Made by a program: the position numbers and the translations under genes
In this document: positions 52,173-63,825 of the stretch, piece after piece
How positions within the stretch are numbered: the stretch's first letter is position 1
Layout of the letters: the number at the start of each line of letters is the position of its first letter
The notes under the pieces: generated by a model
What the model saw: the letters and a program-made list of their open reading frames with translations, nothing else
What the model was told of the DNA's origin: nothing
Database searches by the model: none
Origin: Ophiosphaerella korrae
Taxonomy: Eukaryota > Ascomycota > Dothideomycetes > Pleosporales > Phaeosphaeriaceae
Length of the DNA stretch: 64,000 bases
Assembly: GCA_028456385.1 (NCBI GenBank)
Contig: JALNQF010000017.1
Span: 248,001-312,000, forward strand
Reading direction: 5' to 3'

Positions 52173-54092
52173 CTATGCAATGGTGAAATCGCGTTTCAAT
52201 TCCTCGGGAACTTCAAAAGCTGCATAGAACGCCACACGGCCAAGACGAAGCTCACAACCAAGTTCATGCTGTTCCATTTGAAATCTCTGGAAGTCAGGAC
52301 TTTTTTGTTTAAAGCTCTGAAAACCCACGATACCTGGTCCTTCAGTGCCATCGTGTCGTGTTCCATCAGCATACAAAGCAGTACCGCTGAGATGCTCAGT
52401 TTCGGAGTCAGGATGAATGCGATAGAGGAGGGCCCTAGAAACGAACTTCTCCCACGTGGAAATGTCGTGCTTTTTCTGGAACTTTGATTCCCGTGATGCA
52501 GAATGGCGGAGGAAAAGGCCTTGACCGACAGCCAAGATTTCTGAATCAAGACTACACTTGATGCTCGTTGTTGCGCGGTGGCTCTCGCTTGGTCTCAAGA
52601 TTTGGATTGCAGAATTCTGTTGTCGAAGCGCATTCCATGAGTCACGACTGAGCCAGCCAAGATCGGGCACCGCTGATGCGACGTCGTTGACCATAGAGGG
52701 CGATGTAGGCTTAATAAGCGTAATATCGGCGCGAAATCCTTTGGGGAAAACTTCGGCTTGGGTATCGAAGGATTTGTGAATACTCCCAATCTTCTTGTCA
52801 CCAGCGAAAATATCTACATGCTTATTCCAATCATCATCTGCCTTCTTGTAATGATTAAGGATACGCCGAAAGAGCTTGGTACGGTGTGAATTCGCCAGGA
52901 TCGTCTCGGTGATGATATGGGTTGGCATGACTAGGTATGGGTTGCCCCCATTCATCACCTTCAGGCCAATTCTACCAGAGCTTCCTCCTCGACGACCCGT
53001 TTTTGGCTTTGCTTCGATGAGGTCATTGAGCTTCAGAGTCGTATTTGAGGAACTGGACGGGGTCGGAAGTGGCCGAAATAGACCAGAGAGGCCTGAAGGA
53101 TGATTGTCAAGTTCTGGTTCTGTTTTGTTCATGTTTGCAGAGCTTGGTATCATGGTCACCTCTATGTAAGAAACTTTCAAACCTCTGTATTGACAGGGTA
53201 GATGTGTTTGGGCCCATCCGATGTCGAAGTCTTCTGGCACGATAATCTGCAACATTGTGTTTATCAGGACATAGAATCCAAGACAGCCCTTGTAGGTAAG
53301 AAATATATCTCGAACGGTCGTCAGATCCAATTCCTCCTTGCAATCGATAGGCTCTGTATGTCGCGGGTCGGGAATAAAATTCGCGCAGGGCCCGCCTGGC
53401 CATGCATAGTCCACTGGCAAGACAACAGGGGCTCCTGCAATTGTTAGAGGGATTGGTGCATCTTTCTCTGTTGGTATACACGTCCAACAGCCTGCGTGGA
53501 AGCTAATTTCCCGGTTCAAGGGCGCCGGCAAAAGAGCACATATCCGCTCAATATCAACTTCAAGAATATGTTTTTGATCCTCGAGCACATGCACACCTAG
53601 AAAATTATTTCTCGTCTCCATGCTTGAAGTATTCTTGTTGTTCAACACATTATCGTGGCGTTTGACCGGGCTTTTATAGGAACCGCGATTCTTTTCCTCA
53701 CAAAGATCACTTTGATTTTCCACAACACTTTCCGTAGGAATACTGCTTGCATGCACTCCTTCTGTTTCCGGCTCGAGATTTCCTTCCTTGAAACCGACAA
53801 GAGGTGAAAGCGAATTTCTTTTGATGTCCCCAGGGTTGTTGTTATGACCGGAAAGATAGCCGATGTTTTGATCATCCCGCATCATGACACGGATATCTTC
53901 GTCGAATGAGGGAGGCACGTGACATTCTGTTGGCTCACCAATATCCATCTCAGTTCTTGCAGGTATATACACGCTAGTAGAAGTCGATTGATTTGTTGGT
54001 ATGTGACTTTGTTCATCGTGTGCGTCAGGGTTTGCACTACATCTCTTACGCTTCATTTGTTTGTCAGGCTCCAAGAAGGCCCCCAATATCAT
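52173..54092 (-). CDS. Uncharacterised 639-residue protein, possible chymotrypsin-like fold
   Basis: One uninterrupted exon. The N-terminal 170 residues are polar and probably disordered. The middle (about 190-310) has paired motifs such as SFHAGCWTCIPTEKD and VLPVDYAWPGGPCANF. The C-terminal half shows a possible triad order: His in GGNPYLVMPTHIITE, Asp in FPKGFRADITLIKP, Ser in HLSGTALYADG followed by GPGIVGFQSF. In chymotrypsin-fold proteases the order His-Asp-Ser and the small residues around Ser are the same. There is no signal peptide, so any protease would be intracellular. This assignment is inference from motif order and may be wrong; the gene is otherwise a hypothetical protein. Confidence 0.6.
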   Translation of the reverse strand: MILGAFLEPDKQMKRKRCSANPDAHDEQSHIPTNQSTSTSVYIPARTEMDIGEPTECHVPPSFDEDIRVMMRDDQNIGYLSGHNNNPGDIKRNSLSPLVGFKEGNLEPETEGVHASSIPTESVVENQSDLCEEKNRGSYKSPVKRHDNVLNNKNTSSMETRNNFLGVHVLEDQKHILEVDIERICALLPAPLNREISFHAGCWTCIPTEKDAPIPLTIAGAPVVLPVDYAWPGGPCANFIPDPRHTEPIDCKEELDLTTVRDIFLTYKGCLGFYVLINTMLQIIVPEDFDIGWAQTHLPCQYRGLKVSYIEVTMIPSSANMNKTEPELDNHPSGLSGLFRPLPTPSSSSNTTLKLNDLIEAKPKTGRRGGSSGRIGLKVMNGGNPYLVMPTHIITETILANSHRTKLFRRILNHYKKADDDWNKHVDIFAGDKKIGSIHKSFDTQAEVFPKGFRADITLIKPTSPSMVNDVASAVPDLGWLSRDSWNALRQQNSAIQILRPSESHRATTSIKCSLDSEILAVGQGLFLRHSASRESKFQKKHDISTWEKFVSRALLYRIHPDSETEHLSGTALYADGTRHDGTEGPGIVGFQSFKQKSPDFQRFQMEQHELGCELRLGRVAFYAAFEVPEELKRDFTIA

Positions 54093-54839
54093 TGGTTAAT
54101 CTGACGGACCAAAGCGAGGCCTAGAGGCCTCAAGGAGGGCGAGGGCAAGAGCGCTATCGGAAGCGGGTCTTTTGGCGACCTCTGGAGAACCATCTGTGGA
54201 GTGCGGAGAAGGACTCACAGGAGGAATTCCAGGAGAGCGAGAGAGAGAGAAGAGAGAGAACTGTTGGGTGCAATCACTAGCCAAGTATCGTTTGAATCCA
54301 TTGCGATAGAAAGGCGATAGTGGACACTGACTAAACTGGACGTTGGTTGATGGTTCTGTACACGAAGAACTGATATATTTGAGCTGTGACGATGCTTAAA
54401 TATAACTTCCAACGATAAAACAAGTGGTGAAGAGAAGACGGATACCTACATGCTGCCTGCATCACCATGTCGGTACACGGTGGGGCAATTCTCTCAGACA
54501 GTTACACTCTACTCAATATGAAATCGGCGGTGTCTTCGCAAACAAAATAAAATAACAATGAAAGATTAACAAGCAATATGATGAAATCACAGAGTGATGT
54601 ATTTGCCATTTGCCATTTATCATTTGCCACGTGTACTATGCCTATGAAAAAACCTAGTGCCCCAACGTACTGATGAAGGCCTCAGAAAGAGAGAGAGCAA
54701 ACCACCCATACCCATATGCTTTTAGAGAGAAAATAAATTTTCCCAACTCCAATTTACTCCTCAATCCGGACCAAAAATGATAATTGATCTGAGATCCCGC
54801 ATTCGCAAACAACTTCGACAGATGCATCGCTCAGTCAAA
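54093..54839. other. Intergenic region with heptamer repeat and E-box
   Basis: Promoter of the 639-residue protein gene and 3' side of the CCCH gene. It holds ATTTGCC-type heptamers at 54601-54628, abutting CACGTG at 54628, and a GA-rich stretch at about 54232-54262. Confidence 0.45.
54601..54633. repeat. Four ATTTGCC-like heptamers next to CACGTG
   Basis: ATTTGCC, ATTTGCC, ATTTATC and ATTTGCC follow in tandem and run into the palindrome CACGTG, a bHLH/Cbf1-type site. May be regulatory or simple repeat. Confidence 0.6.
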
Positions 54840-56675
54840 CTATCCCCTCAGTACGAGAGTCCTAACCACGTTGGTATCGATATCATGTAACTCCTCCGGA
54901 AACTTGCAATAATCAGCAAAAACGCATGTCTTGCCGGGCTTAGCAGTTTGATTCTTAGACGGCGGTGCTGCACATCGATGGCCATAGAGACACTTAGAAT
55001 CGTTGCACGCGCTGCCATTTACACAAGGCGCCATGCGCGCTACAAGACGGAGCGTAGCTAACTCGGCTGAGGTGAGTTTCTGTGCGTGGGAATACGTGCA
55101 GGCGGCGTAGGTGCTGAAACAGTTGCCGCGGAGGTAGTGGACGTTGCAAAGTTTCATGGCTTTGATGCGGTCGATTTCGGGCTTGTCGTAGTTGCTAACT
55201 GGGGGGTCGATGCGTTGGCCGTGGCGGTTGCGTGAGATGACCTCTTCGTGATTGACGGGTACGTGGGCTGGGTCAGTAGTCGAGGTGGGTGGAGGGGCAG
55301 CGGCTCTCGCGGCCCAGCTTTTGGATGGTTTTGATATCAAAGCGAAGCCTTCAGAGGATACTGAGGGTGTACGAGAAGTACAATTGCTTACTGATGGAGA
55401 TGCCCTGGGCGGCGTAGGAGTTCCCACGACACAGCTTGCCTGGGGTGCAGCCGGGAAACGTGAGGGTAGTCCCGACAACATGTTGTAGTTCTTATGGCTA
55501 TTGATGGATGAATTGGGATCAGTGGTTGGTAGACTGTGTCTTGAAGTCGGCGATGTATCAATATCAATTTTTGTTTCGCGAAGGAGACCAGGGAGTTTCT
55601 TGGTGGTATATGGCTGGCCATTCGATAGACTGTGGAGTGGTATACCCTCCAGGAGTACAATCTTGTTGGTAACATCAAACCTACTAGAATATTCCTCCAA
55701 TATATGGGCATATCTGCCAATGGGCCAGCATCCAAATAGCACACGGCGGCATTGATACGACTCTGAGTATACCTTGAATGATTCTGTACCAGAAAGTCAG
55801 CTTTGGAGTTATGGAGTGCATAGTGATAGTGGCTGTGGGCTGTTTGACTTACCAATCATCTTTTCGGGAGCACTGTTTCGATCTGTACCAACGTCGACAA
55901 ACTCGAACATTGACCGCGCACAAGTGAAGCCGTGCACAAAGGACTGAAAATCTTCGACTCTGTGGGTTACGCCTTGGTTGAACAAGGCATTGCCGAGGCC
56001 GCAGATGTTGGCGTAGATGCGGCAGGCAATACGCGAATCGGAAGGAACATCTTTAGCATCCATTTCGATATACTTGTTGACTGCAGCATAGAGCTGAGAG
56101 GCAGCTTCATGGCCGCCATTTCTGCCCGCACCGAGAAGAGTGTTGGTGAACTATCTACCCGTTACCATTGTTGGTTCGCATAGAGAGTGAAGCTGCTCAC
56201 CATCATGTCGTTGCCGTCAATCAATATCATGACGCAAGGGTGTTGAGCCTAGATCAGTCAGCAACGGCGATGAAGATGATAAGGAGATAGTTACCAAGGC
56301 GGACTGGGCGCTTTGTACCATTTGGTTACAATGGTAGCTCTCACGGTACAGGTTCTGTATGAGGTCATTTTTCTCATGGACTAAATTGCCGAATGTTTGG
56401 CACTGCATGCTCAAGCTTTGTATCATGTTGACAAGGTCCCTAATGAAAAGCGCCCTCTCTGCATCGAGCTCTGCAATCCGTTGGTAGCGGGCATGGAGCG
56501 CGGCGATGTTGAAATTAGTGTCGATGAGAAGGCTGCCATTCTCGATAGCATGGCCATTTTGGACATGGTCATGCTGGTCCGGGTCTCCATTTTGGATCTG
56601 GCCGCCGTTGAGACTGGATGAGGGGCTTCCATTGGCAGGGAGACTGAGGCTGTTGAGAAACGAATTGAATGACAT
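54840..56675 (-). CDS. CCCH zinc-finger protein with PIN/NYN-like N-terminal domain
   Basis: Four exons (56675-56295, 56248-56201, 56150-55853, 55783-54840) agree in phase and give 556 residues; exon 2 is only 48 nt. An N-terminal helical region (about 40-125, probable coiled coil) is followed by a PIN/NYN-like domain starting HPCVMILIDGNDMMFTNTLL, where the Asp pair is placed as in metal-dependent RNases, and continuing IYANICGLGNALFNQG and SYQCRRVLFGCWPIGRY. The C-terminus has CCCH-type fingers: CNVHYLRGNCFSTYAACTYSH, then CVNGSACNDSKCLYGHRC, then CVFADYCKFPEELHD. This layout is conserved in filamentous ascomycetes. An RNA-binding role is likely; nuclease activity is unproven. Confidence 0.83.
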
Positions 56676-57184
56676 TGCTACGGGCTAGGAATGCATGAAT
56701 TGTCAAGCGATGGGTGCGAATTAATGCTGTGGGGAGGCAAGTTGGGAGGCTGGGTGGGAAAGAAAAGGTCCAGCAGCAATGGCGTGTAGTGATTGATGTG
56801 CACGGGTGGCAGCAGGAAAGTGCGAGTGAAGGTGAGTTGCATTGTATGGTGATACAGGCAATGCACCATGCGCGCAGGCGCGACGGGGCATTGCAGTGAG
56901 AAAGCGCTTCAAGGAGGCCATGCCATGGCGGCGAGGGTGAGAGTGTATTCACCTGGCGCGTAGGGATGCAGAGCCAGAAGCCGATTGGCGAGGGCTGCGC
57001 CCAGACGTCAGCGCCAGAAGCCACGTTCAAACTACCCCATGTCTAACTACCGGTATTTCTATTCTCTCTTTCTGTTCTCTTCCCTTTGCCTGCCTTCCAC
57101 GCTGCTGCCTTTGCTGCCTTTGCTGCCTTCGCTGCCTTCGCTGCCTTCGCTGCTTTCCATTCCCCATCTCTCGTCGCATCCACC
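56676..57184. other. Divergent promoter region with nine-base repeats
   Basis: Shared upstream region of the CCCH gene (minus) and the IRC22-like gene (plus). The 5' leader of the latter includes the 9-bp repeats listed separately. Confidence 0.45.
57104..57157 (+). repeat. Six 9-bp repeats (GCTGCCTTY) in the 5' leader of the IRC22-like gene
   Basis: GCTGCCTTT x2, GCTGCCTTC x3 and GCTGCTTTC follow without gaps, ending 27 nt before the start codon. The stretch is pyrimidine-rich and could be a leader element or a minisatellite. Confidence 0.7.
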
Positions 57185-58135
57185 ATGGTATCTTGGAAAC
57201 TCTCTTCCCTGCTGCTGCTCGCCCTGCGCGCCCTCCATGCCTTTGCCATCGAGGTGAGTGGCCGCCGAACCCTGGCGATGCATGACATCAGCAACTAACC
57301 GTCGCGTGCTGCAGGTCGAAAAGGTGGCGGAGGACGAGGCGCAATCGCCCAACCTGAATGTCAAGATCTCCGTCTCGTTCCCGCAGTCGGAGATATTTGG
57401 CGTCAAGCTCGTCAATGGCCAGGCCACCCAGGCGCGCCTTTCCATCATCAATGAGGAGCCCGCGCCAATAGGCCTTTCCATTGTCGGCGGGTCGCTGCTC
57501 CAAGAGCAGGCCGGAGAGCTGCAGATCCTGCGCAACCTCACCGCCCAGCGCTACTCGGTTGAGATCCCCGCCGGTGCCAATGAGACTGTGCCCTACAGTT
57601 TCACCACCGACCTGCACCCCCAGCATCTGCGTCTGCAGCTCGTTGCTGTCTTGAGAGACAGCAAGAACACCTTCATCACTGTCTCGGCCTACAACGAGAC
57701 GGTCAGCGTTGTCGAATCGGCCAACAGCATCTTTGACCCGCAAATGTATGTTTCTATCCGAAAGCGCAAACACTGGCGCGCATCCATCCACACCGCCATG
57801 TCCAGGCTAACATACGTCTTTGTAGCATCTTCCTCTACCTCGTTGTCCTTGGCGTATTTGGTGGAACTGTCTTCTTCATCTACAACACCTGGATCTCCAC
57901 CTTCTTCCCCCAGAAGAAGGGCCGCGGCAAGGGTGGCGAGCGCGCCAAGAAGTCGACTACCGGTGTGAAGAAGGTTGATCCCACCGACCAGGTTGGTGTT
58001 GTTGGCGCCGACGGCCCCGCCGTCACTTCTGGCGCAAAAGCCTACGATGAGAGCTGGATTCCGGCCGCTCATTTGCAGCGCCCCGAGGCCAAGCGTGTTC
58101 GCAGTGGTACGCCTAAGGCTAAGGCTAAGGCCTAG
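57185..58135 (+). CDS. IRC22: Irc22/TRAP-alpha-like ER membrane protein
   Basis: Three exons (57185-57253, 57315-57745, 57826-58135) agree in phase and give 269 residues. A signal peptide (MVSWKLSSLLLLALRALHAFA) is followed by a lumenal beta-rich domain (NLNVKISVSFPQSEIFGVKL, YSVEIPAGANETVPYSF, LRLQLVAVLRDSKNTF), one membrane helix (about 167-188, IIFLYLVVLGVFGGTVFFIY) and a basic cytosolic tail (QKKGRGKGGERAKK). This matches fungal Irc22, the counterpart of the alpha subunit of the translocon-associated protein complex in the ER. Intron 1 falls right after the signal peptide. The ACCATGG start context is optimal. Confidence 0.85.
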
Positions 58136-58365
58136 TCGTCCTGTAGCGCCCCATTGCGTGATAATCATTTTTATGTGCCATTTCGCAGAGCAATAGTAGG
58201 GAATGGGCATTTCCTTGACAGGTATTTTGCTAGGGCTAGGTTCAAGGACGATTTAACTATTACTAGACGGTGGCATGACCAGGGTGTACAATATAATGAC
58301 AAGCAAAAGTTGCCTGACAGATAAATGTATCCAAGTCATTCGTTTCGTCTTCAGCATCAGCATCC
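58136..58365. other. Convergent 3' region
   Basis: Short region between the ends of the IRC22-like gene (plus) and the aprataxin-like gene (minus). Nothing recognised. Confidence 0.35.
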
Positions 58366-59293
58366 TCACTCCCTCGTCCACTCATCAAACTCTTCCTCCA
58401 GATGCTGTTTTAACTGGGCGAACTTGTTGCTAAAGTTCCTCCCACACCGCCAACACACCATGTCCCAGTTTGGCCAACTTCCTGGCTTATACCTCGTGCT
58501 CCCCTCCTCCAGCGGAAACTCGTCGACCTGCACTAAAAAGCTCGAGTTGAAGCTGAGATAGTGCTTCTTGTGCTTGACGCACGGGCTGAACATATCTCGG
58601 CTCAGCACATGAATGTGCATATGGTTCATGGACGGATGTGTGTGTACCCCGGCAACAATATCGGCTTCCCAGTCACGCCCGGTCGGAAGAGCAGCGAGCT
58701 GATCAGGCCTTGGCGGCGTAGGCGACTCCATAAGCAGTTCGAGAGCCGCATGATACGGCTTGTCTGACGCGCTGCGCACACCGTATAGGCGGCGAAGTTC
58801 AGTAGCAGCAAGGCGTTTCAGGCGAGCAACGCGTGTACGGACATGTTGAAGAAAGTCCGCATCCCCGGACAGAAGGCGCAATGGATTTTCATTGTAGTAC
58901 GTTTGATTGCGAGGAATCAGGAGCAGGTGCACGCTTGCCTTTGGGTACTTGTCGCGTATGACTACAAAGTCGTCATCGAATTCTACGACTCGGCCGTCGG
59001 GATTGGTTTCGGGGGCTGAGAGGTATGCTCCAAGGCCGTTGCGGGGGTCCATGCCCTTGAGCATAGTTTTGGCTTTGGCGAGGGAGGCCTTGGGCTTCTT
59101 TGCCGTGGTCATGAGTTCTGTGACTGGATTGTGAGCTTGCGTTGGGTTTGCGCATGAGGCTGGAGATTGACGTACAAGCATTAGGGCGTTTCTTTGGAGC
59201 ATATTGGGCTTCATGTTCGGCATCTTCGGCTTTATGTTCGGCATCTTCATGCTTGGTTTGCTCGTTGGAAAAATCGTCGCTTGGGGTAGCCAT
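58366..59293 (-). CDS. HNT3: Aprataxin-like DNA-adenylate hydrolase (HIT domain plus zinc finger)
   Basis: Exon 1 (59293-59176) and exon 2 (59123-58366) join across 52 nt (GTACGT to ATCCAG, phase 1) to read KKRPNAFTELM, 291 residues. The HIT domain (about 60-230) shows FVVIRDKYPKASVHLLLIPR and the histidine triad HPSMNHMHIHVLSRDM, whose His residues remove AMP from abortive ligation intermediates at DNA 5' ends. A C-terminal C2HE-type finger follows (MVCWRCGRNFSN then LKQHLEEEFDEW), matching yeast Hnt3 and human aprataxin. The start at 59293 is the ATG next to the first acidic segment; the frame is open further upstream. It is divergent from the helicase gene, with 339 bp between starts. Confidence 0.88.
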
Positions 59294-59632
59294 GGCTGTC
59301 GAATTCAGGGAGGCGGTGGTGCAACAAACGACTGGTCCCTGCTTTGCCCAACCCCACGCTTCGGCCATAGCGCGGCCGAGTCCGCAATTTTTAGGGCTCG
59401 GTCTGGTTCCTGCCTGCTCGCGACTCCAGAACCATGGCGACGAAGGCGAGCTTGTATTTTTTGGCCATCCTTCAGCTATTCGGGAGGCAATTCACATCCA
59501 AACCTGAGGGGTGAGCCCACTTACTGCGAGCGCTAGTCGTCGTCCACGTATGATTTCTTCACGTCGATGACACACCAAGAGCACTCTGTACAGTTTGTGG
59601 CACTATACAGCCGCTGCCAGGGGCCTTGGATC
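59294..59632. other. Divergent promoter of HNT3 and DEAH-helicase genes
   Basis: Shared 339-nt upstream region. Nothing specific recognised. Confidence 0.4.
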
Positions 59633-62600
59633 ATGCCGAAGAACGCTCACCCACCGCGCAGCAAGCCTGCAAAGAAAACAGTACCGCCAGAGGAAGACAC
59701 CAGCTTCATTGTTTTTGGTGATGGTAAAAGCAAAAAGAAGAAGGGCGAAAGCTCAACTGGCACAGATGACGGCCAAGGCAAAGGGAAGACCACGTCAGGG
59801 CAGTCTGAAAATGGTCCGAAGAGGCCAGATACCAGGACGCTGATTGCCGGAGCTTCATGGACTGGTAAATTGCCTGTTAACTTGCTTTCCGAACATTTCC
59901 AGAAGCAGCATTGGAGAACACCAGAGTACCGAATAGTATGCAAATAAGCTATAAAGCGTTAAAGCCTTCCCGCTTACATTCCCAGCGTAAAGATGAGGAC
60001 AAGCATTTTGCCTACGCGGTTGTCCTAGCAAAGATGAACCAGAAAACCCGCGAGACTACCACCCTCCCACCTTTCAAAATTCCACGCGAACTCGAAAACA
60101 AGGCACGCCAACCGACTGCTGTAGAGGCCCGTAACTTCGCTGCCGCATACATGCTCTTCCGTGTTGCTAGTGGGAAAAACCTACACATGATGTTGCCTCC
60201 AATCTATAAAGACATGTGGAAGGGCGAGTTCGCGGAACTGAAGAAGAAGGATGAATTAGAAGGAAACGGCTGGATGTACGAAGCTGATCCGTTCTTTGGT
60301 TTTGCTGAACGAGAGAAAGCTCGGGAAGTCGCCGCCAGGGTACGCGAGAAGAAGCAGAAGGAAAGGGAAGAGGCTCAAAAAGCCCATAATTTACAACCCG
60401 GGGCTTCTATGCCAAGCTCAAGAGGCCCATCTCCTAGTAGAAATGTGCTCAAAGGATGGGAACGTGTCCCAAAAATCGAACTTGGGAAAAAGATGAGAAA
60501 GGCAGCCGAGCATCTGATCCGACGGGATGCAGTGTGGAACCCAAATGCCATCGAGATGATTCCTGCGACCAAATCACGGCTTGTAGGCGAGATTTCCGAG
60601 CTTGGCTTCCGGCAAAGTCATGTCGAGGAAGCTGCAGATATCTGCAAAGATCGCGAGGAGATTCTTGAATGGTTGCTTATTCATGTGCCAGAAGACGATC
60701 TTCCTCCGTGGAGCTTACCAGAAGGCTATGTTGCTGGTGTTAGCATGGCGAGCTCTGATTTCAAACGAGAAGGTGCTGTTAAACGCCTTGCAGCTGCAGG
60801 GTATTCTGCAGATCTATGCGAAGAAGCATATGATAGCCAACACGGAGATGAGCGAAAGGCAGCTGCCCTTCTCCAATCTAGATTACTACGACCAAATGCA
60901 GATGACAATAGTCTGATGCAAGATTTGGCGGACCTTGCATTGTTCGATACCTCGGAAGAACCAGCAGAAGATGATCCTTGGGAGACAGAGATGTCATCCT
61001 TGGAGGCAATCTATGATAAGTTGTTCACCCAGCCATCTCCAGAAATGTGCCGCATTGAGCTAGACATCAAACAGCAAGGAAAGCGGCTTATACTACAAGC
61101 CAGGAAGCCATTTGGACCATACCCAGCCGTTGTTCCAATCATCACATTCGAAGCCGCCATACCTGCATATATTCGCCTCAGCATTATACGGCGTGCTTTA
61201 TTGTATGCTGAATCTAGTTGTCTCGGGATGCCTATGATATACGATCTTGTCGACTGGGTGCAGCAAAACTCCGGAGAGATTTTCAAAAACCCAGGTCGTC
61301 TGGCTGATGTGTCCTCTGGCTTAGCTGCGGCGGATCACAATGTCGAGCAACAATCCCGCAAGAACAATAGGAAAGGAAGATACCGTAAGGCCATTGATTG
61401 GACGCCTGCCACACCAGCTAGCCAGAATATCCTGTCACAATGGAAAGCCAAACAAATGATGCCCGCCCAACAAAAGATGATGAACGTCCGACAAGCTCTG
61501 CCAGCTTGGCGACTCAGAGCAAACATCATAGAGACCGTCAACAATTGCCAGGTCACTATTATTTCCGGGGAAACTGGTTCTGGAAAGTCAACCCAATCGG
61601 TGCAGTTCATTCTAGATGATCTGATTGAGCGACAGCTTGGCGCGGCTGCGAATATCATCTGTACGCAGCCTCGACGGATATCTGCCCTTGGTCTTGCAGA
61701 CCGCGTCGCCGATGAACGATGCTCCCAGGTTGGAGACGAGATAGGGTACACGATTCGTGGCGAATCGAAGCAAAGACTGGGCGTAACGAAAATCACGTTT
61801 GTGACAACTGGTGTTTTGCTGAGACGCCTTCAAACTTCTGGTGGAGGTGCTGAAGATGTGGTTGCTGCATTGGCCGATGTCAGTCATGTTGTGGTTGACG
61901 AGGTGCACGAGCGCAGTTTGGATACAGATTTCTTACTTGTCTTACTGCGACAGATATTACGCACACGTAAAGACCTCAAGGCCATTCTCATGAGCGCAAC
62001 GCTTGATGCAGATGTGTTTGAGGCTTACTTCAGAGACGTAGGACCCGTGGGTCGAGTCGAGATCGAAGGTCGAACGCATCCAGTGCACGACTTTTATGTC
62101 GACGATGTTGTACATTTCACAGGCTTCCAGGGCAATGCAATTGGTGACGAAGATGAGAGGGAAAAGACACTGTCTGCAAATTTGCGAAGTATTGGCTTCG
62201 GTATCAATTACGATCTTATCGCTGAGACTGTACGCCACATCGATCGTCAGTTGAGATCCAAGGATGGAGGCATATTGATCTTTCTACCAGGTACAATGGA
62301 GATTGATCGTACCTTACAGGCTCTAAATCGATTCTCGAATCTCCACGCGCTTCCACTACACGCGTCGCTGCTTCCGGTCGAACAGAAGCGTGTTTTCCCT
62401 CCACCGCCCGCTGGTAAACGAAAAGTCATCGCGGCTACCAACGTTGCGGAGACATCTATCACAATCGAAGACATCGTTGCGGTTATTGATACAGGTCGTG
62501 TCAAAGAAACCAGTTACGATCCACAGAGTAACATGGTCCGACTCGCCGAGACTTGGGCATCCAGAGCAGCATGCAAACAACGCCGAGGTCGGGCAGGTCG

Positions 62601-63825
62601 TGTTCGAGCTGGTGAATGCTACAAGTTGTATACTCGTAATGCTGAAGCCAAGATGATGGAGCGACCTGATCCTGAAATCCGACGAGTGCCACTTGAACAA
62701 ATGTGCCTCTCAATCAAGGCGATGGGTGTACAAGATGTTTCAGGATTTCTTGCATCCGCACTTACTCCACCCGAAAGCACGGCCGTTGAAGGTGCAATTA
62801 GGCTGCTGTCGCAGATGGGAGCGATCACAGATAATGAACTCACAGCACTTGGTCGCCATATGTCAATGATACCTGCAGATCTACGCCTAGGCAAATTGCT
62901 CGTCTATGGCGCAACTTTTGGCTGTTTAGAGGCCTCCCTGACGATCTCATCAGTTTTGACTGCTCGAAGTCCATTTATGTCGCCCCGTGAGAGAGACCAG
63001 GAGACTCGCGATCAGTTCAACCGCATCCGTTCGTCATTCTCCAACAACCAAGGTGACCTCCTTGTCGACCTTCGTGCTTTCGAGCAATGGTCCGCCCTCC
63101 GTAACAAGGGCATATCAACCCGAGGCCTTCGCTCATGGTGTCAAGATAATAGTCTCTCTGTCCAAACCATGTTTGAAATTGCCTCCAACCGCGCGCAATA
63201 TCTCTCTTCTCTCAAAGAAATCTCCTTCATCCCGACATCCTACACAACCACCAACCCCTCCACACACGGCATCTACAACAAACACAACACTAATGACGCC
63301 CTACTTCGCGCCCTCGTTGCGGCCTCCTTCTCCCCCCAAATCGCCCGCATTCAGCTTCCAGACAAAAAGTTCGCCCCCGGCATCGCTGGCGCCGTCGAAC
63401 TCGACCCTGAAGCCCACGAAATCAAATATTTCAACCAAGAAAACGGTCGTGTGTTCATACACCCGTCCTCCACTCTCTTCTCCTCCCAAACCTTCACCTC
63501 TAACGCTGCTTTCGTCGCCTACTTCAACAAAATGGCCACCAGCAAGATCTTCATACGCGACATCACGCCATTCAATGCGTACAGCTTGTTGTTGTTTGCT
63601 GGGCGCATTCAGGTAGATACTTTAGGGAGAGGGTTGGTGGTGGATGAGTGGATTCGGTTGAGGGGGTGGGCGCGCATCGGCGTTTTGGTTAGTCGGTTGA
63701 GGGGCATGTTGGATGGGGTTTTGGAGGGGTTAGTGAGGGAACCAGGAAGGGGAGTGGGTGTGAGAGAAGAGGCAGTTGTAAGTGTTGTCAGGGGGCTAAT
63801 TGAGAGGGATGGGTTGGATGCGTAG
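59633..63825 (+). CDS. DEAH-box RNA helicase, DHX57/YLR419W-like
   Basis: Exon 1 (59633-59935) and exon 2 (59986-63825) join across 50 nt (GTATGC to TCCCAG, phase 0) and give 1380 residues. In order: a basic disordered N-terminus, a UBA-like helical region, an RWD domain (about 435-535, DPWETEMSSLEAIYDKLF), and the helicase core with motif I GETGSGKSTQ (about 628), motif II as DEVH in VVVDEVHERSLDTDF (about 740), SAT in LMSATLDADVF and motif VI QRRGRAGR (about 966). HA2 follows (IRLLSQMGAITDNELTALG), then an OB-fold region (NAYSLLLFAGRIQVD). DHX57-class helicases unwind structured RNA in the cytoplasm; the precise substrate is unknown. The end is rich in Arg/Gly/Val. Confidence 0.9.
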
